Positions 1-7,123 of a stretch of DNA of 64,000 bases are shown here, one piece after another (the first letter of the stretch is position 1; every line of letters starts with the position of its first letter). The notes below the pieces were generated by a model that did not search any database, had not been told where the DNA came from, and worked only from the letters and a program-made list of their open reading frames with translations. The position numbers and the translations under genes are program-made. Source of the stretch: Lysinibacillus sp. FSL K6-0232 (GTDB lineage Bacteria; Bacillota; Bacilli; Bacillales_A; Planococcaceae); NCBI RefSeq assembly GCF_038008325.1, contig NZ_JBBOYW010000001.1, forward strand, positions 2,470,001 through 2,534,000, written 5' to 3'.

Positions 1-509
1 GCAAACAATAATTTCGGGCTGTTTATTAATGCTCTAACAATTCCAACTCGTTGCGCCTCCCCGCCAGAAAGCTGTGTTGGGAACTTAGACCATGCATTTT
101 CGCCGATTCCTACTTGATTTAATAATTCTTTCGCTTTTTCTTCAACTTCACGCTTATTTTTATTCACTAACAGACCACTTGCCAGTACATTATCAAGCAC
201 ACTCATATTGTCTAATAAATAAATTTGCTGAAAGACAAAGCCACAATGATTTCGTCTAAATACCGCCAGCTGGTCGTTGTTTAATTTTGCTAAATTTTCA
301 CCTGCAAAATCAATTGTGCCTAATGTGGGCTTATCCATACCACTCATAGCATAAAGCAGCGTCGATTTCCCAGAGCCTGAACTCCCCATAATGATGGTAA
401 AATCCTCTTCTAGCAAACAAATATCCAAATTTTTTAATACATGCTGTTGAATTCCAGCGCTTGAGAAGGTTTTACATAGCTTCTCTGTTTTAATAATTGC
501 CTTTGTCAT
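1..509 (-). CDS. ABC transporter ATP-binding protein, BceA/MacB-like (3' end outside window)
   Basis: Energises an ABC transporter whose permease would lie beyond the window edge. The visible N-terminal ~170 residues begin MTKAIIKTEKLCKTF and contain a Walker A box (GSSGSGKST), a Q-loop region (CGFVFQQIYLLDNMSV) and the ABC signature LSGGEAQRV; Walker B is off the edge. The spacing and the LDNMSVLDNV segment are typical of the MacB/BceA class that serves peptide-antibiotic sensing and detoxification exporters. It follows a response regulator and kinase on the same strand, 118 bases after the kinase stop, which fits a regulated antibiotic-response module. The kinase is not the short-loop BceS type, so a Bce-like job is inference. 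Partial at the 3' end only. Confidence 0.85.
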   Translation of the reverse strand, partial: MTKAIIKTEKLCKTFSSAGIQQHVLKNLDICLLEEDFTIIMGSSGSGKSTLLYAMSGMDKPTLGTIDFAGENLAKLNNDQLAVFRRNHCGFVFQQIYLLDNMSVLDNVLASGLLVNKNKREVEEKAKELLNQVGIGENAWSKFPTQLSGGEAQRVGIVRALINSPKLLF

Positions 510-627
510 ATTTTTTGTACGCTCCTTTATATTCAATTCAAAAAAGACTGTAATGAAGATTACAGCCTTATCATACAAAATAAATTCTTAGCCAATCTTT
601 AGGCAATTCTTAACTAATCCTTAATTC

Positions 628-1893
628 TTATGCCAGTTTAATTTTTAAGACAACTGTAAAGCCATCTTGGCGGTTGTAACAGTGAATATGGCCCTGCATA
701 TTTTCCATAAAATATTTTGAGATATAGAGACCAAGCCCTGAACCATTCTTCCCTTCAACATTTTTTCCGCGATAATATTTATTAAACAATAGGGGCAATT
801 CTTTTTCACTAATGCCACATCCGAAATCTATCATATGGAGTTCGAGATAACCGTTATTAATTTGCGACTTAACGATGACCTTTGTGCCTGCATATTTATA
901 GGAATTACTAATAATATTGTCTATTACCTGCTGCATACGTAAGGGGTCTGTTAAAATAATGCATGGTGGAATAGCATCATAGACGATTTGATGATCATAA
1001 TTAACATTTTCAATCATCTCTACAAGGATTTCGCTCGATTGCTCAGTTACCGTTAACTTTAATTGTTGTAGTTCTTCCAACGTAGCGTGGAACATATCCG
1101 TCACAAGTAAATTAATTTGCTCTGCCTTTGAGGAGATCGTCTGCACCTGCTTTATGACCTTGTCCTCCTTTGCCTGCATCAGCATCAATTCACTAACTGC
1201 CTTGATGGAGGCGACAGGTGTCTTAATATCATGACTTAATGTGGCAACTAACTCCTTCTTACTGCGATTGGATTCATACTCTCTTTGACGAGCAGCATCA
1301 AGCTCTTCCCGTAATAGATCAAAGCTTTCCGTAAATGCGCCAAAGTAATTGTTCTTGCCCATATTTAAAGGTATATCGAAATGACCCCTCGCCACATTTG
1401 CGGCAAAAGCCTGAAGCTGCTGAAATGGCTTTAATAAGGTCCTGTAAATATAGGTAATATAAAGAATGCTAATGATCATTAATACAGTAAAAATCACAAG
1501 AATGGATTTGACTAGTTCACTTTTCATTTGTTCCACTATTTCTTGTTCGTTATTATGGATAATGATTTTTCCTACTATTTCGTTATCTTTCTTTACATCC
1601 ATCACTATATCCCTATTTTTTATGGCATCGTATATATAATGAAAAGAAGTATCTGATGTTTGGTAAATCACGTTTTCAGAGGCATCTATAATTGAATATG
1701 GCTGGAGTATGCTACTGCTGTGAAAAGTTTCTTCCTGAATTTGTCCCCAATTTTTTTCAACTGTTTTGACCAAATCATTTATGGCGATAAGATCCACTTC
1801 TTCAGTATTCTTATTGTTAATAATGATGGTTGAGCAAGTAATGCCAACAGCAAAAAACACTACAATCATTATAATGAGCCATTTTATTTTCAT
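628..1893 (-). CDS. Two-component sensor histidine kinase
   Basis: Membrane sensor kinase of 421 residues. An N-terminal transmembrane helix (after MKIKWLIIMIVV) is followed by an extracytoplasmic sensor of about 110 residues, a second helix near 130-155, a HAMP-like linker (LLKPFQQLQAF), the dimerisation/phosphoacceptor H-box (ATLSHDIKTPVASIK), an N-box (IISNSYKYAG) and G-boxes (DFGCGIS, GSGLGLYIS). I start it at MKIKW because that ATG overlaps the regulator stop as ATGA, implying translational coupling; a longer in-frame start 12 codons upstream has no such support. The large outer loop separates it from the BceS-type intramembrane kinases. The signal sensed is unknown; the downstream ATPase gene is the likely target. 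Confidence 0.9.
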   Translation of the reverse strand: MKIKWLIIMIVVFFAVGITCSTIIINNKNTEEVDLIAINDLVKTVEKNWGQIQEETFHSSSILQPYSIIDASENVIYQTSDTSFHYIYDAIKNRDIVMDVKKDNEIVGKIIIHNNEQEIVEQMKSELVKSILVIFTVLMIISILYITYIYRTLLKPFQQLQAFAANVARGHFDIPLNMGKNNYFGAFTESFDLLREELDAARQREYESNRSKKELVATLSHDIKTPVASIKAVSELMLMQAKEDKVIKQVQTISSKAEQINLLVTDMFHATLEELQQLKLTVTEQSSEILVEMIENVNYDHQIVYDAIPPCIILTDPLRMQQVIDNIISNSYKYAGTKVIVKSQINNGYLELHMIDFGCGISEKELPLLFNKYYRGKNVEGKNGSGLGLYISKYFMENMQGHIHCYNRQDGFTVVLKIKLA

Positions 1894-2579
1894 CCGCTTG
1901 TATCCTCTAAAATATAGCCTGTCCCCCATACAGTTTTAATCAATTGCGGGTTCTTGGGATCCTCTTCAATTTTCTCACGTAAATGCCGAATATGTACATT
2001 AAGCGTGCCATCGCCTACAAAGGAATCGCCCCAAACATTTTGAAACAACTCATCTTTTGTGATGATGCGATTTTTATTTTTTGCCAAATAATGCAGCAGT
2101 TTATATTCCATCGTTTTTAGTTGAATATCAACTCCCTTTATCCGCATACGATGAAGTTTTGTATCCATTTGGATTTGTCCAAATGTCAAAGTTTCTTGTT
2201 GGTTGCTAGAACCATTCCCATATCTTTTAAGTACAGCTTTGACCTTTGCTAGTAAAATACTTAAAGTATAGGGCTTTTGTATGTAATCATCCCCGCCTAT
2301 GTTAAGCGCAATTAAAACATCATCATCGCTGGAACGGGCACTAATAAATAGAATTGGAATTTGCGTTGTTTTACGCAATTTTTTACATAAATCAAACCCC
2401 GACTCATGCCCAAGATTGATATCGAGAAGAATTAATGATGGTTCGTGTTCCTCCAAAAAACGCTCACATTCCACCGCACTTGTCACAAATGCTGTTTTGA
2501 CCTCAAACATATTAAAATATTCACAGGTCGTTTCAGCTAAAGCCATTTCATCATCCACAACTAAACAATCTACTTTCAT
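1890..2579 (-). CDS. OmpR/PhoB-family response regulator
   Basis: DNA-binding partner of the kinase encoded next. The receiver domain (about 1-115) shows the acidic pair DDE, the phospho-acceptor Asp in LILLDINLG and the conserved Lys in YIQKPYT. The C-terminal winged helix (about 130-225) has the usual MEYKLLHYLAKN and TLNVHIRHLREKIEEDP segments and ends in the family-typical VWGTGYILE. The second of two adjacent ATGs (MKVDC) lies 6 bases after AGGAGG, which decides the start; the first ATG is too close. A dyad upstream could be its own operator. Confidence 0.93.
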   Translation of the reverse strand: MKVDCLVVDDEMALAETTCEYFNMFEVKTAFVTSAVECERFLEEHEPSLILLDINLGHESGFDLCKKLRKTTQIPILFISARSSDDDVLIALNIGGDDYIQKPYTLSILLAKVKAVLKRYGNGSSNQQETLTFGQIQMDTKLHRMRIKGVDIQLKTMEYKLLHYLAKNKNRIITKDELFQNVWGDSFVGDGTLNVHIRHLREKIEEDPKNPQLIKTVWGTGYILEDTSG

Positions 2580-2663
2580 CATAAGCCTCCTTTGTACACT
2601 TTCAAAAACCATTTAACGGATCATTTGAACTAGACACTGTCCTCTCTTCGATAAAGTTATAGC

Positions 2664-2701
2664 ATACTTTAATGGTATTGCACCATACTTATCTAAAGTA
2701 T
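2664..2701. promoter_or_regulatory. Candidate operator: nested dyad upstream of the response regulator
   Basis: Two nested inverted repeats share one centre region: ATACTTTA...TAAAGTAT outside and ATGGT...ACCAT inside. The site is 85-122 bases before the regulator start, and a weak -10-like TATAAC follows on the minus strand. This could be an autoregulatory site for the OmpR-type regulator. It is a sequence observation only; the remaining stretch up to 3027 holds no gene I trust. Confidence 0.35.
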
Positions 2702-3027
2702 TTTAGTGATGATCAATCAGCGTTGCTTCACCATTAGATTTTCCATTTTTTATCGCTAAACCATTCATGAAAGATTGTACCTTATGTAATTTTTTATTAT
2801 TTCTTACACATACAAAATTAAGCGCCTTCTCTTGTGTTTTACTATTTTTAAGTGCATCTTCATCACAAATGGTTAATATAATAAAAAATAAATACATGAA
2901 AAAATTATTATTTCTACAGAAATAAACTGTATCTTTTTCAATAATACAATATAATAGAACTATCACGATTATTTTCCTAGCATCTGGTAGACGAATAACA
3001 ATCAAAAAATTTAAAGAGGTGAAGTAT

Positions 3028-3738
3028 ATGATCCATCCATTAAAAATTACTAGTACACTAGCTGATGAAACACGATATTCAATCTATGAATATATTTTAA
3101 AAGAGAAGAAAACGATTACAGTTCAACATATTGCAGATGAATTTGGCATTCATCCAAATGTTGCTAGACTTCATCTAACAAAGCTTGCAGAAATTAATAT
3201 TATCACGGCTGACTATATGAAAACAGGCAAAGGTGGTCGACCAGGGCGCGTTTATAAGGCTTCTGAAAAAGGTGTGTCCCTATCATTTCCAAGGCGCGAT
3301 GAAGAGCGTTTATTAAAATGGACAATTCAATTAGTGCAGGACATAGGTCCATCAGCGCTAACAAAATGTCAGGAAATTAGCTATCAAGATGGCTTTCAGC
3401 AAATGAAAACTTATATAAATGCTGAATTAACATTAAGTAATTCCCTTTCCTTCGATGATAAGCTTCAGCTATTAACAGATAATGCTGCACTAATTGGCTA
3501 TATTCCGCACGTTCAACAAACAGAACATGGCAAAAAAATAATATTCTCCATTTTCAATTGTCCATTCCAAGAGCAGCTAACTGCTCATTCCGAAATTGTA
3601 TGTTCATTACATGAATCCTATTTAAAAGGTCAACTAGATGCATTATTCTCAAACAATGAATTTGTACAAATGGAAAGTATGGTACATAATTGTGATTTAT
3701 GTAAATATGAAATAAACGTGACAGAAATGGATCGCTAG
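3028..3738 (+). CDS. Helix-turn-helix regulator, SufR-like (COG2345 type) with C-terminal cysteines
   Basis: Predicted cytoplasmic transcription factor of 236 residues. The N-terminal ~90 residues form a winged helix: TRYSIYEYILKEKKTITVQHIADEFGIHPNVARLHLTKL-type recognition, then the wing KTGKGGRPGRVYK. This is the layout of DeoR/ArsR-like COG2345 proteins such as SufR. The C-terminal half carries four cysteines, C178 (NCPF), C192, C222 and C225 (CDLC), placed as in Fe-S-binding members of that group, though the spacing is not the cyanobacterial SufR pattern. The ATG is preceded by AGAGGTG at 6 bases; an upstream GTG within that SD is less likely. No suf genes are in view, so its targets and cofactor are inferred. 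Confidence 0.75.
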   Translation: MIHPLKITSTLADETRYSIYEYILKEKKTITVQHIADEFGIHPNVARLHLTKLAEINIITADYMKTGKGGRPGRVYKASEKGVSLSFPRRDEERLLKWTIQLVQDIGPSALTKCQEISYQDGFQQMKTYINAELTLSNSLSFDDKLQLLTDNAALIGYIPHVQQTEHGKKIIFSIFNCPFQEQLTAHSEIVCSLHESYLKGQLDALFSNNEFVQMESMVHNCDLCKYEINVTEMDR

Positions 3739-3781
3739 TTTAAAAATCCATTTGTTTGTCACAAAGAAGCAGAAGTTCCAG

Positions 3782-3811
3782 TTTACAGACACCTTTCATA
3801 TCATTTATAAT
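3782..3811 (+). promoter_or_regulatory. SigA-type promoter of yqgY
   Basis: TTTACA and TATAAT are separated by 18 bases. The -10 ends 45 bases before the yqgY start, whose own SD is AGGAGGGG. Confidence 0.6.
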
Positions 3812-3856
3812 GAGTAAGAGATTATTGTGTCGTGGGCAAAAGGAGGGGAAATCTTC

Positions 3857-4099
3857 ATGGATAATATGTATAAAGTTATGGCTTTCTGGACAGGTATTTT
3901 TGCCGTTATGTTCTACCTTGGTGGTATGAACGAGGTATCGCTATTATTCGTAGGTAATACAGGTTTATTCTTATTATTAGGCTTCTTAAACCTTTCAGAA
4001 CGTATGTACATGTACATTTTCGGAGCATATTTAACTGTATTCTTCGCTGGCTTCACGTACTATACAACATTCATTCACGTACCTGGTGGCGGTCATTAA
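3857..4099 (+). CDS. yqgY: DUF2626 small membrane protein
   Basis: An 80-residue integral membrane protein of unknown function. Three hydrophobic helices are visible (about 5-22, 27-42, 47-68), ending in a Gly/His tail (PGGGH). It begins MDNMYKVMAFW at an ATG 8 bases after AGGAGGGG. Length, sequence character and position next to yqgX and yqgW match the DUF2626 family of Bacillus (YqgY). It has its own promoter and a strong terminator, so it is probably monocistronic. No catalytic or binding motif is visible. Confidence 0.85.
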   Translation: MDNMYKVMAFWTGIFAVMFYLGGMNEVSLLFVGNTGLFLLLGFLNLSERMYMYIFGAYLTVFFAGFTYYTTFIHVPGGGH

Positions 4100-4111
4100 T
4101 CAAAGAAAATC

Positions 4112-4148
4112 GCGCATCTCATGCTATAAAATGAGATGCGCTTTTTTT
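4112..4148 (+). terminator. Rho-independent terminator of yqgY
   Basis: Perfect 11-bp stem (GCGCATCTCAT / ATGAGATGCGC), 8-base loop, then seven T. It may also slow transcription arriving from yqgX, but the opposite side lacks a good T run. Confidence 0.9.
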
Positions 4149-4188
4149 GATTGTTTTAATCGGCAATATTGAATTTATCTATCAATGA

Positions 4189-4833
4189 TTAAAAGCCATT
4201 TAAAAATGGATTGGTTTCCATTTCTGCGCCAACCGTTGTATAGCTGCCATGCCCAGGATAAATAATCGTATCCTCTGGTAGCGTTAGTAATTTCTCATGA
4301 ATAGAGGTTAGTAATACTTTAGTGGAGCCACCTAATAAATCTGTACGCCCTATTCCCTGCTCAAATAATGTATCTCCTACAATCGCAAAGCCATCGTTCT
4401 CAAAGATATAGGAAATACTCCCAGGCGAATGTCCTGGCGTAAAAATTGCTTTAAAACTAAAATTACTTATTTCAAATGATTGCTCTTCTTTAATAATATA
4501 CTCTTCGGCTGGAGCAGCTACAATATAATCTGGTAATGCTGCATATTTACTGGAGCCATTTTTCACGGGATCCCCGAGCCAGCTTACTTCCTTCTCATGA
4601 ATCCATACAGGCACAGAAAAAGCCTCACGTACAGCCTCCACAGCGCCTATATGGTCAAAGTGGGCATGTGTTAAAAAGATCGCTAATGGCTTTAAGCCAT
4701 TGCTACGAATTGTTTTAATAAGATGCTCTGCTTCCTCACCTGGATCAAATATTATACATTCCTTGTCTTTATTCGATACGATATAGCAATTTGTTTGGAC
4801 TGGCCCAAGCGCATAGCTTCGTACATTCATCAT
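4189..4833 (-). CDS. yqgX: Metallo-beta-lactamase-fold hydrolase (glyoxalase II-like)
   Basis: Cytoplasmic dinuclear metal hydrolase of 214 residues. The metal-binding HxHxDH motif (THAHFDH, about residues 55-61) is intact. It is followed by FTPGHSPGS and GDTLFEQGIGRTDL, which supply the remaining ligands, and by a late YPGHG. The compact length without the C-terminal glyoxalase II helical domain matches Bacillus YqgX. Such proteins hydrolyse glutathione or bacillithiol thioesters, or other substrates; the substrate here is not determined. The start is the ATG 8 bases after GAGG. It sits divergently between yqgY and yqgW as part of the yqg synteny. Confidence 0.88.
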   Translation of the reverse strand: MMNVRSYALGPVQTNCYIVSNKDKECIIFDPGEEAEHLIKTIRSNGLKPLAIFLTHAHFDHIGAVEAVREAFSVPVWIHEKEVSWLGDPVKNGSSKYAALPDYIVAAPAEEYIIKEEQSFEISNFSFKAIFTPGHSPGSISYIFENDGFAIVGDTLFEQGIGRTDLLGGSTKVLLTSIHEKLLTLPEDTIIYPGHGSYTTVGAEMETNPFLNGF

Positions 4834-4913
4834 AGTGATCACCTCAATAGTTTATTATACAGGCTTTGCCACAATTTGACGATAAATGTTCATAGTTTAC
4901 GCTATTTTAGTTC

Positions 4914-4942
4914 TCGACAAAAACAGGTGGAACGTATACAAT
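4914..4942 (+). promoter_or_regulatory. Probable promoter of yqgW
   Basis: TCGACA and TACAAT with a 17-base spacer. Transcription would start near the first of two SD-like sequences in the leader. Confidence 0.45.
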
Positions 4943-5002
4943 TAAGGAGGAATATTGTTTGCGACATTCATTTTCTGATGTCGAAAGGAGTGTCTATTTT
5001 TA

Positions 5003-5182
5003 ATGAACTTATTAATGGTTATTTTTGGTCTAGTAGCGATTTTAGCTGTAGTTGGTACATTCCAAGCAATTAAAGAAAAGAACCTATTAAGCGTTGTTTT
5101 CAACTTATTAAGTGCTGCCGTATTCGGTTGGTTTGTCATTATGACAATCATTCATAGCGGTTACCCACCAAAATTACACTAA
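5003..5182 (+). CDS. yqgW: DUF2759 small membrane protein
   Basis: A 59-residue protein: MNLLMVIFGLVAILAVVG, a charged turn (QAIKEKNLLS), a second hydrophobic helix (VVFNLLSAAVFGWFVIMTII) and a short tail ending PPKLH. Two transmembrane helices with a short loop and the position beside yqgX fit the DUF2759/YqgW family. The SD AAAGGAG is 12 bases before the ATG, a little long, and a hairpin (CGACAT...ATGTCG, 4961-4983) ends one base before this SD. Function is unknown. The original terminator was interrupted by the IS that follows. Confidence 0.82.
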   Translation: MNLLMVIFGLVAILAVVGTFQAIKEKNLLSVVFNLLSAAVFGWFVIMTIIHSGYPPKLH

Positions 5183-5198
5183 AATTTAGACAGAAAAA

Positions 5199-5226
5199 GA
5201 GCAATCTCTTAATTTAGAGATTGCTC
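5199..5226. repeat. Left copy of a 28-bp palindromic direct repeat flanking the IS
   Basis: An 11-bp stem palindrome (GAGCAATCTCT ... AGAGATTGCTC). It is identical to 6971-6998 on the other side of the element. This copy has lost the T run because the IS begins at the next base. Confidence 0.9.
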
Positions 5227-5228
5227 CA

Positions 5229-5276
5229 GACTGTAGACAAACTCAATGAATTTTGAGTTTGCCTACAGTCTTTTTT
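5229..5276 (+). terminator. Terminator-like hairpin inside the left IS end
   Basis: GACTGTAG...CTACAGTC with inner CAAACTCAA/TTGAGTTTG and a T6 run. It would stop read-through from yqgW into the transposase and replace the terminator lost on this side. Confidence 0.7.
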
Positions 5277-5300
5277 CTTTTACAATAAAATAAAGTAAAG

Positions 5301-5431
5301 CCGTTGATTTCCACTACGGGCGGACGCTTTCCGCGGGCGGGGTCGAGCTGCTTCCCTCGCTTCGCTCAGTCCAGGATCTCGACTTTCCCGCTTTTCCCGC
5401 AGGAGTCGCCACCCTTCGTTCCAATCAACTT
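5301..5431. repeat. GC-rich small repeat with GTTGATT/AATCAAC ends, inside the IS
   Basis: About 130 bases, visibly richer in G+C than the neighbourhood. GTTGATT (5303-5309) and AATCAAC (5423-5429) bound it, and the inner segments CTTTCCGCGGGCGGGG and TTTCCCGCAGGAGTCGCC can pair in part. It has no reading frame of note. It resembles an abundant dispersed intergenic repeat of Bacillaceae as I remember it. Diverged relatives occur at 39229-39392 and possibly 11545-11628. Confidence 0.7.
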
Positions 5432-5491
5432 CTACATAAAGAATTCCTTATTCATCTATTGATAAAAAGTACACTTTCGAGGTGATCAACC

Positions 5492-6841
5492 ATGATGACA
5501 AAAAATCAAATCAATGAACGTGAACAATTAGAAATGCTAACGATTGATCAATTAGTTCCCCAAGATCATTTAGTGCGAAAACTAGAGGCGGCTATTGATT
5601 TTTCATTTATCTATCCTTTAGTAGAAAATCTCTACTCTGCTAAAGGACGCCCTAGTATTGATCCTGTTGTTCTCTTTAAAATGACGTTTATTCAGTACGT
5701 TTTTGGTATACGGTCCATGCGTCAAACCATCAAAGAAATTGAAACGAATATGGCGTATCGTTGGTTTTTAGGATTTGGCTTCCATACAGAAGTCCCGCAT
5801 TTCTCTACCTTCGGTAAAAATTATGTCCGTCGCTTTCAAGACACTGATATATTTGAGCAGATATTCTATCGTATATTAAAAGAGATTATGCATCAAGGAC
5901 TCCTCCATGCAGACCATTTATTTATCGATTCCACGCATGTGAAAGCGAGTGCGAATAAACGAAAGTATGATAAAAAAGTTGTGCGAAAAGAAACACGGGC
6001 TTATGAAGAGAAACTTCAATTAGAGTTAAATATGGATCGTGAGGAACACGGAAAAAAGCCCTTTCCCCCGGAGAAGTTTGAAAAGGAAGAATGGAAAGAA
6101 ATAAAGGAAAGCACGACAGATCCTGAAAGTGGCTATTACGTGAAGGATGAACGTACGAAGCAGTTTGCGTATTCTTTTCATGCAGCGACAGATGAAAAGG
6201 GCTTTGTCTTGGGTGCCATTGTAACTCCGGGAAATGTGCACGATAGTCATGTATTACAGCCACTTGTGGAAAAAGTCATTGAAAACGTTCAAAAACCATT
6301 AGCTGTTGCGGCAGATGCAGCCTATAAAACACCAGCGATTACGAATTTTTTATTAGAGAATCAAATGTTGCCTGTTCTTCCTTATACACGTCCTAAAACG
6401 AAAGATGGATTCTTCCGAAAGCATGAGTATATATATGATGAGCACTATAATTGTTATCTTTGTCCACAAGGACAGATATTGAAGTATACGACAACGACTA
6501 AAGAAGGGTATCGTCAATATAAATCGAATCCTTTGATTTGTGCGAAGTGTCCAAGCCTTTCCCAATGTACAGAAAGTAAGCATCATCAAAAACTCATTCA
6601 ACGCCATATTTGGGAGTCGTATGTGGAGGAAGCTGAACATTTACGCCATTCCTATGACATCAAACAGATTTATGCAAAGCGCAAAGAAACGATTGAGCGT
6701 GTATTTGCGGATGCAAAAGAAAAGCATGGTATGCGTTGGACAACCTTAAGAGGTCTAAAAAAATTGTCCATGCAGGCGATGCTTACTTTTGCTGCCATGA
6801 ATTTAAAGAAACTGGCTACTTGGACGTGGCAGGCAGCTTAA
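5492..6841 (+). CDS. IS1182-family transposase
   Basis: DDE transposase of 449 residues that cuts and joins the element ends. An N-terminal DUF772-like DNA-binding region (about 15-125, with MTFIQYVFGIRSMRQTI and FSTFGKNYVRRF) precedes the catalytic core: D146 in FIDSTHV, D275 in AADAAYK and E402 in IERVFADAKEKHGMR. Between the last two is a Cys cluster (C321, C324, C350, C353, C359) suggestive of a structural metal site, common in this family. The ATG follows GAGGTGATCAACC. The frame is complete. It has its own GC-rich leader containing a foreign repeat. Confidence 0.95.
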   Translation: MMTKNQINEREQLEMLTIDQLVPQDHLVRKLEAAIDFSFIYPLVENLYSAKGRPSIDPVVLFKMTFIQYVFGIRSMRQTIKEIETNMAYRWFLGFGFHTEVPHFSTFGKNYVRRFQDTDIFEQIFYRILKEIMHQGLLHADHLFIDSTHVKASANKRKYDKKVVRKETRAYEEKLQLELNMDREEHGKKPFPPEKFEKEEWKEIKESTTDPESGYYVKDERTKQFAYSFHAATDEKGFVLGAIVTPGNVHDSHVLQPLVEKVIENVQKPLAVAADAAYKTPAITNFLLENQMLPVLPYTRPKTKDGFFRKHEYIYDEHYNCYLCPQGQILKYTTTTKEGYRQYKSNPLICAKCPSLSQCTESKHHQKLIQRHIWESYVEEAEHLRHSYDIKQIYAKRKETIERVFADAKEKHGMRWTTLRGLKKLSMQAMLTFAAMNLKKLATWTWQAA

Positions 6842-6970
6842 GAAGGTAGCTATGCTCGAAGAGTATGTTGAATTTGGTAGTATATTACCAAATGTTAAAG
6901 ATAAAATAGGAAGAAAAATGACAAAAGCCCATCGAGAGTGAACCTCTCGATGGCTTTTGTCTACAGTCTG

Positions 6971-7004
6971 GAGCAATCTCTTAATTTAGAGATTGCTCTT
7001 TTTT
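6971..7004. terminator. Original yqgW terminator (right copy of the 28-bp palindrome plus T run)
   Basis: An 11-bp perfect stem with a 6-base loop, then T8. It is the second copy of the direct repeat flanking the IS and the intact version of the target. It now lies about 1.8 kb from yqgW. Confidence 0.88.
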
Positions 7005-7021
7005 CTTGGGCTTTCACCCAA

Positions 7022-7083
7022 AGAAAAAACCAAACGCTTGTGTAAAACACCTATTAAAAGCGTTTCTCAAACGTCTGGTTTTT
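7022..7083 (-). terminator. Rho-independent terminator of ltaS
   Basis: Arms 7068-7081 and 7027-7040 pair over 14 positions when two G-U pairs are allowed, with a 27-base loop, followed on the minus strand by a T run. The arm starts 43 bases after the ltaS stop. Confidence 0.7.
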
Positions 7084-7123
7084 CTTGATGATTCAACCTT
7101 TTGGAATGGTCGAATCGCTTTAA

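Larger units (their letters stand above)
5227..6970 (+). mobile_element. IS1182-type insertion sequence, 1744 bp, apparently intact
   Basis: Bounded by perfect 15-bp terminal inverted repeats, CAGACTGTAGACAAA (5227-5241) and its complement (6956-6970), and flanked by a 28-bp direct repeat that is the yqgW terminator palindrome. Both ends fold: the left end pairs with a nearby second copy of the end sequence and is followed by T6, and the right end carries an ATCGAGAG/CTCTCGAT hairpin. One full-length DDE transposase gene is inside. About 215 bases between left end and transposase contain a separate small repeat, so part of this space is not standard IS sequence. An intact frame and perfect ends suggest recent, possibly still active, insertion. 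Confidence 0.88.

Noticed and set aside
1-2579. Naming the first module as BceRS-BceAB
   Set aside because: The kinase has a ~110-residue outer domain, unlike the short-loop BceS, and the permease is not visible.
2703-3005. Minus-strand 100-codon frame upstream of the SufR-like gene
   Set aside because: No SD, low-complexity AT-rich codons, and no family resemblance. A secreted peptide (hydrophobic stretch then basic tail) was considered but start signals are absent.
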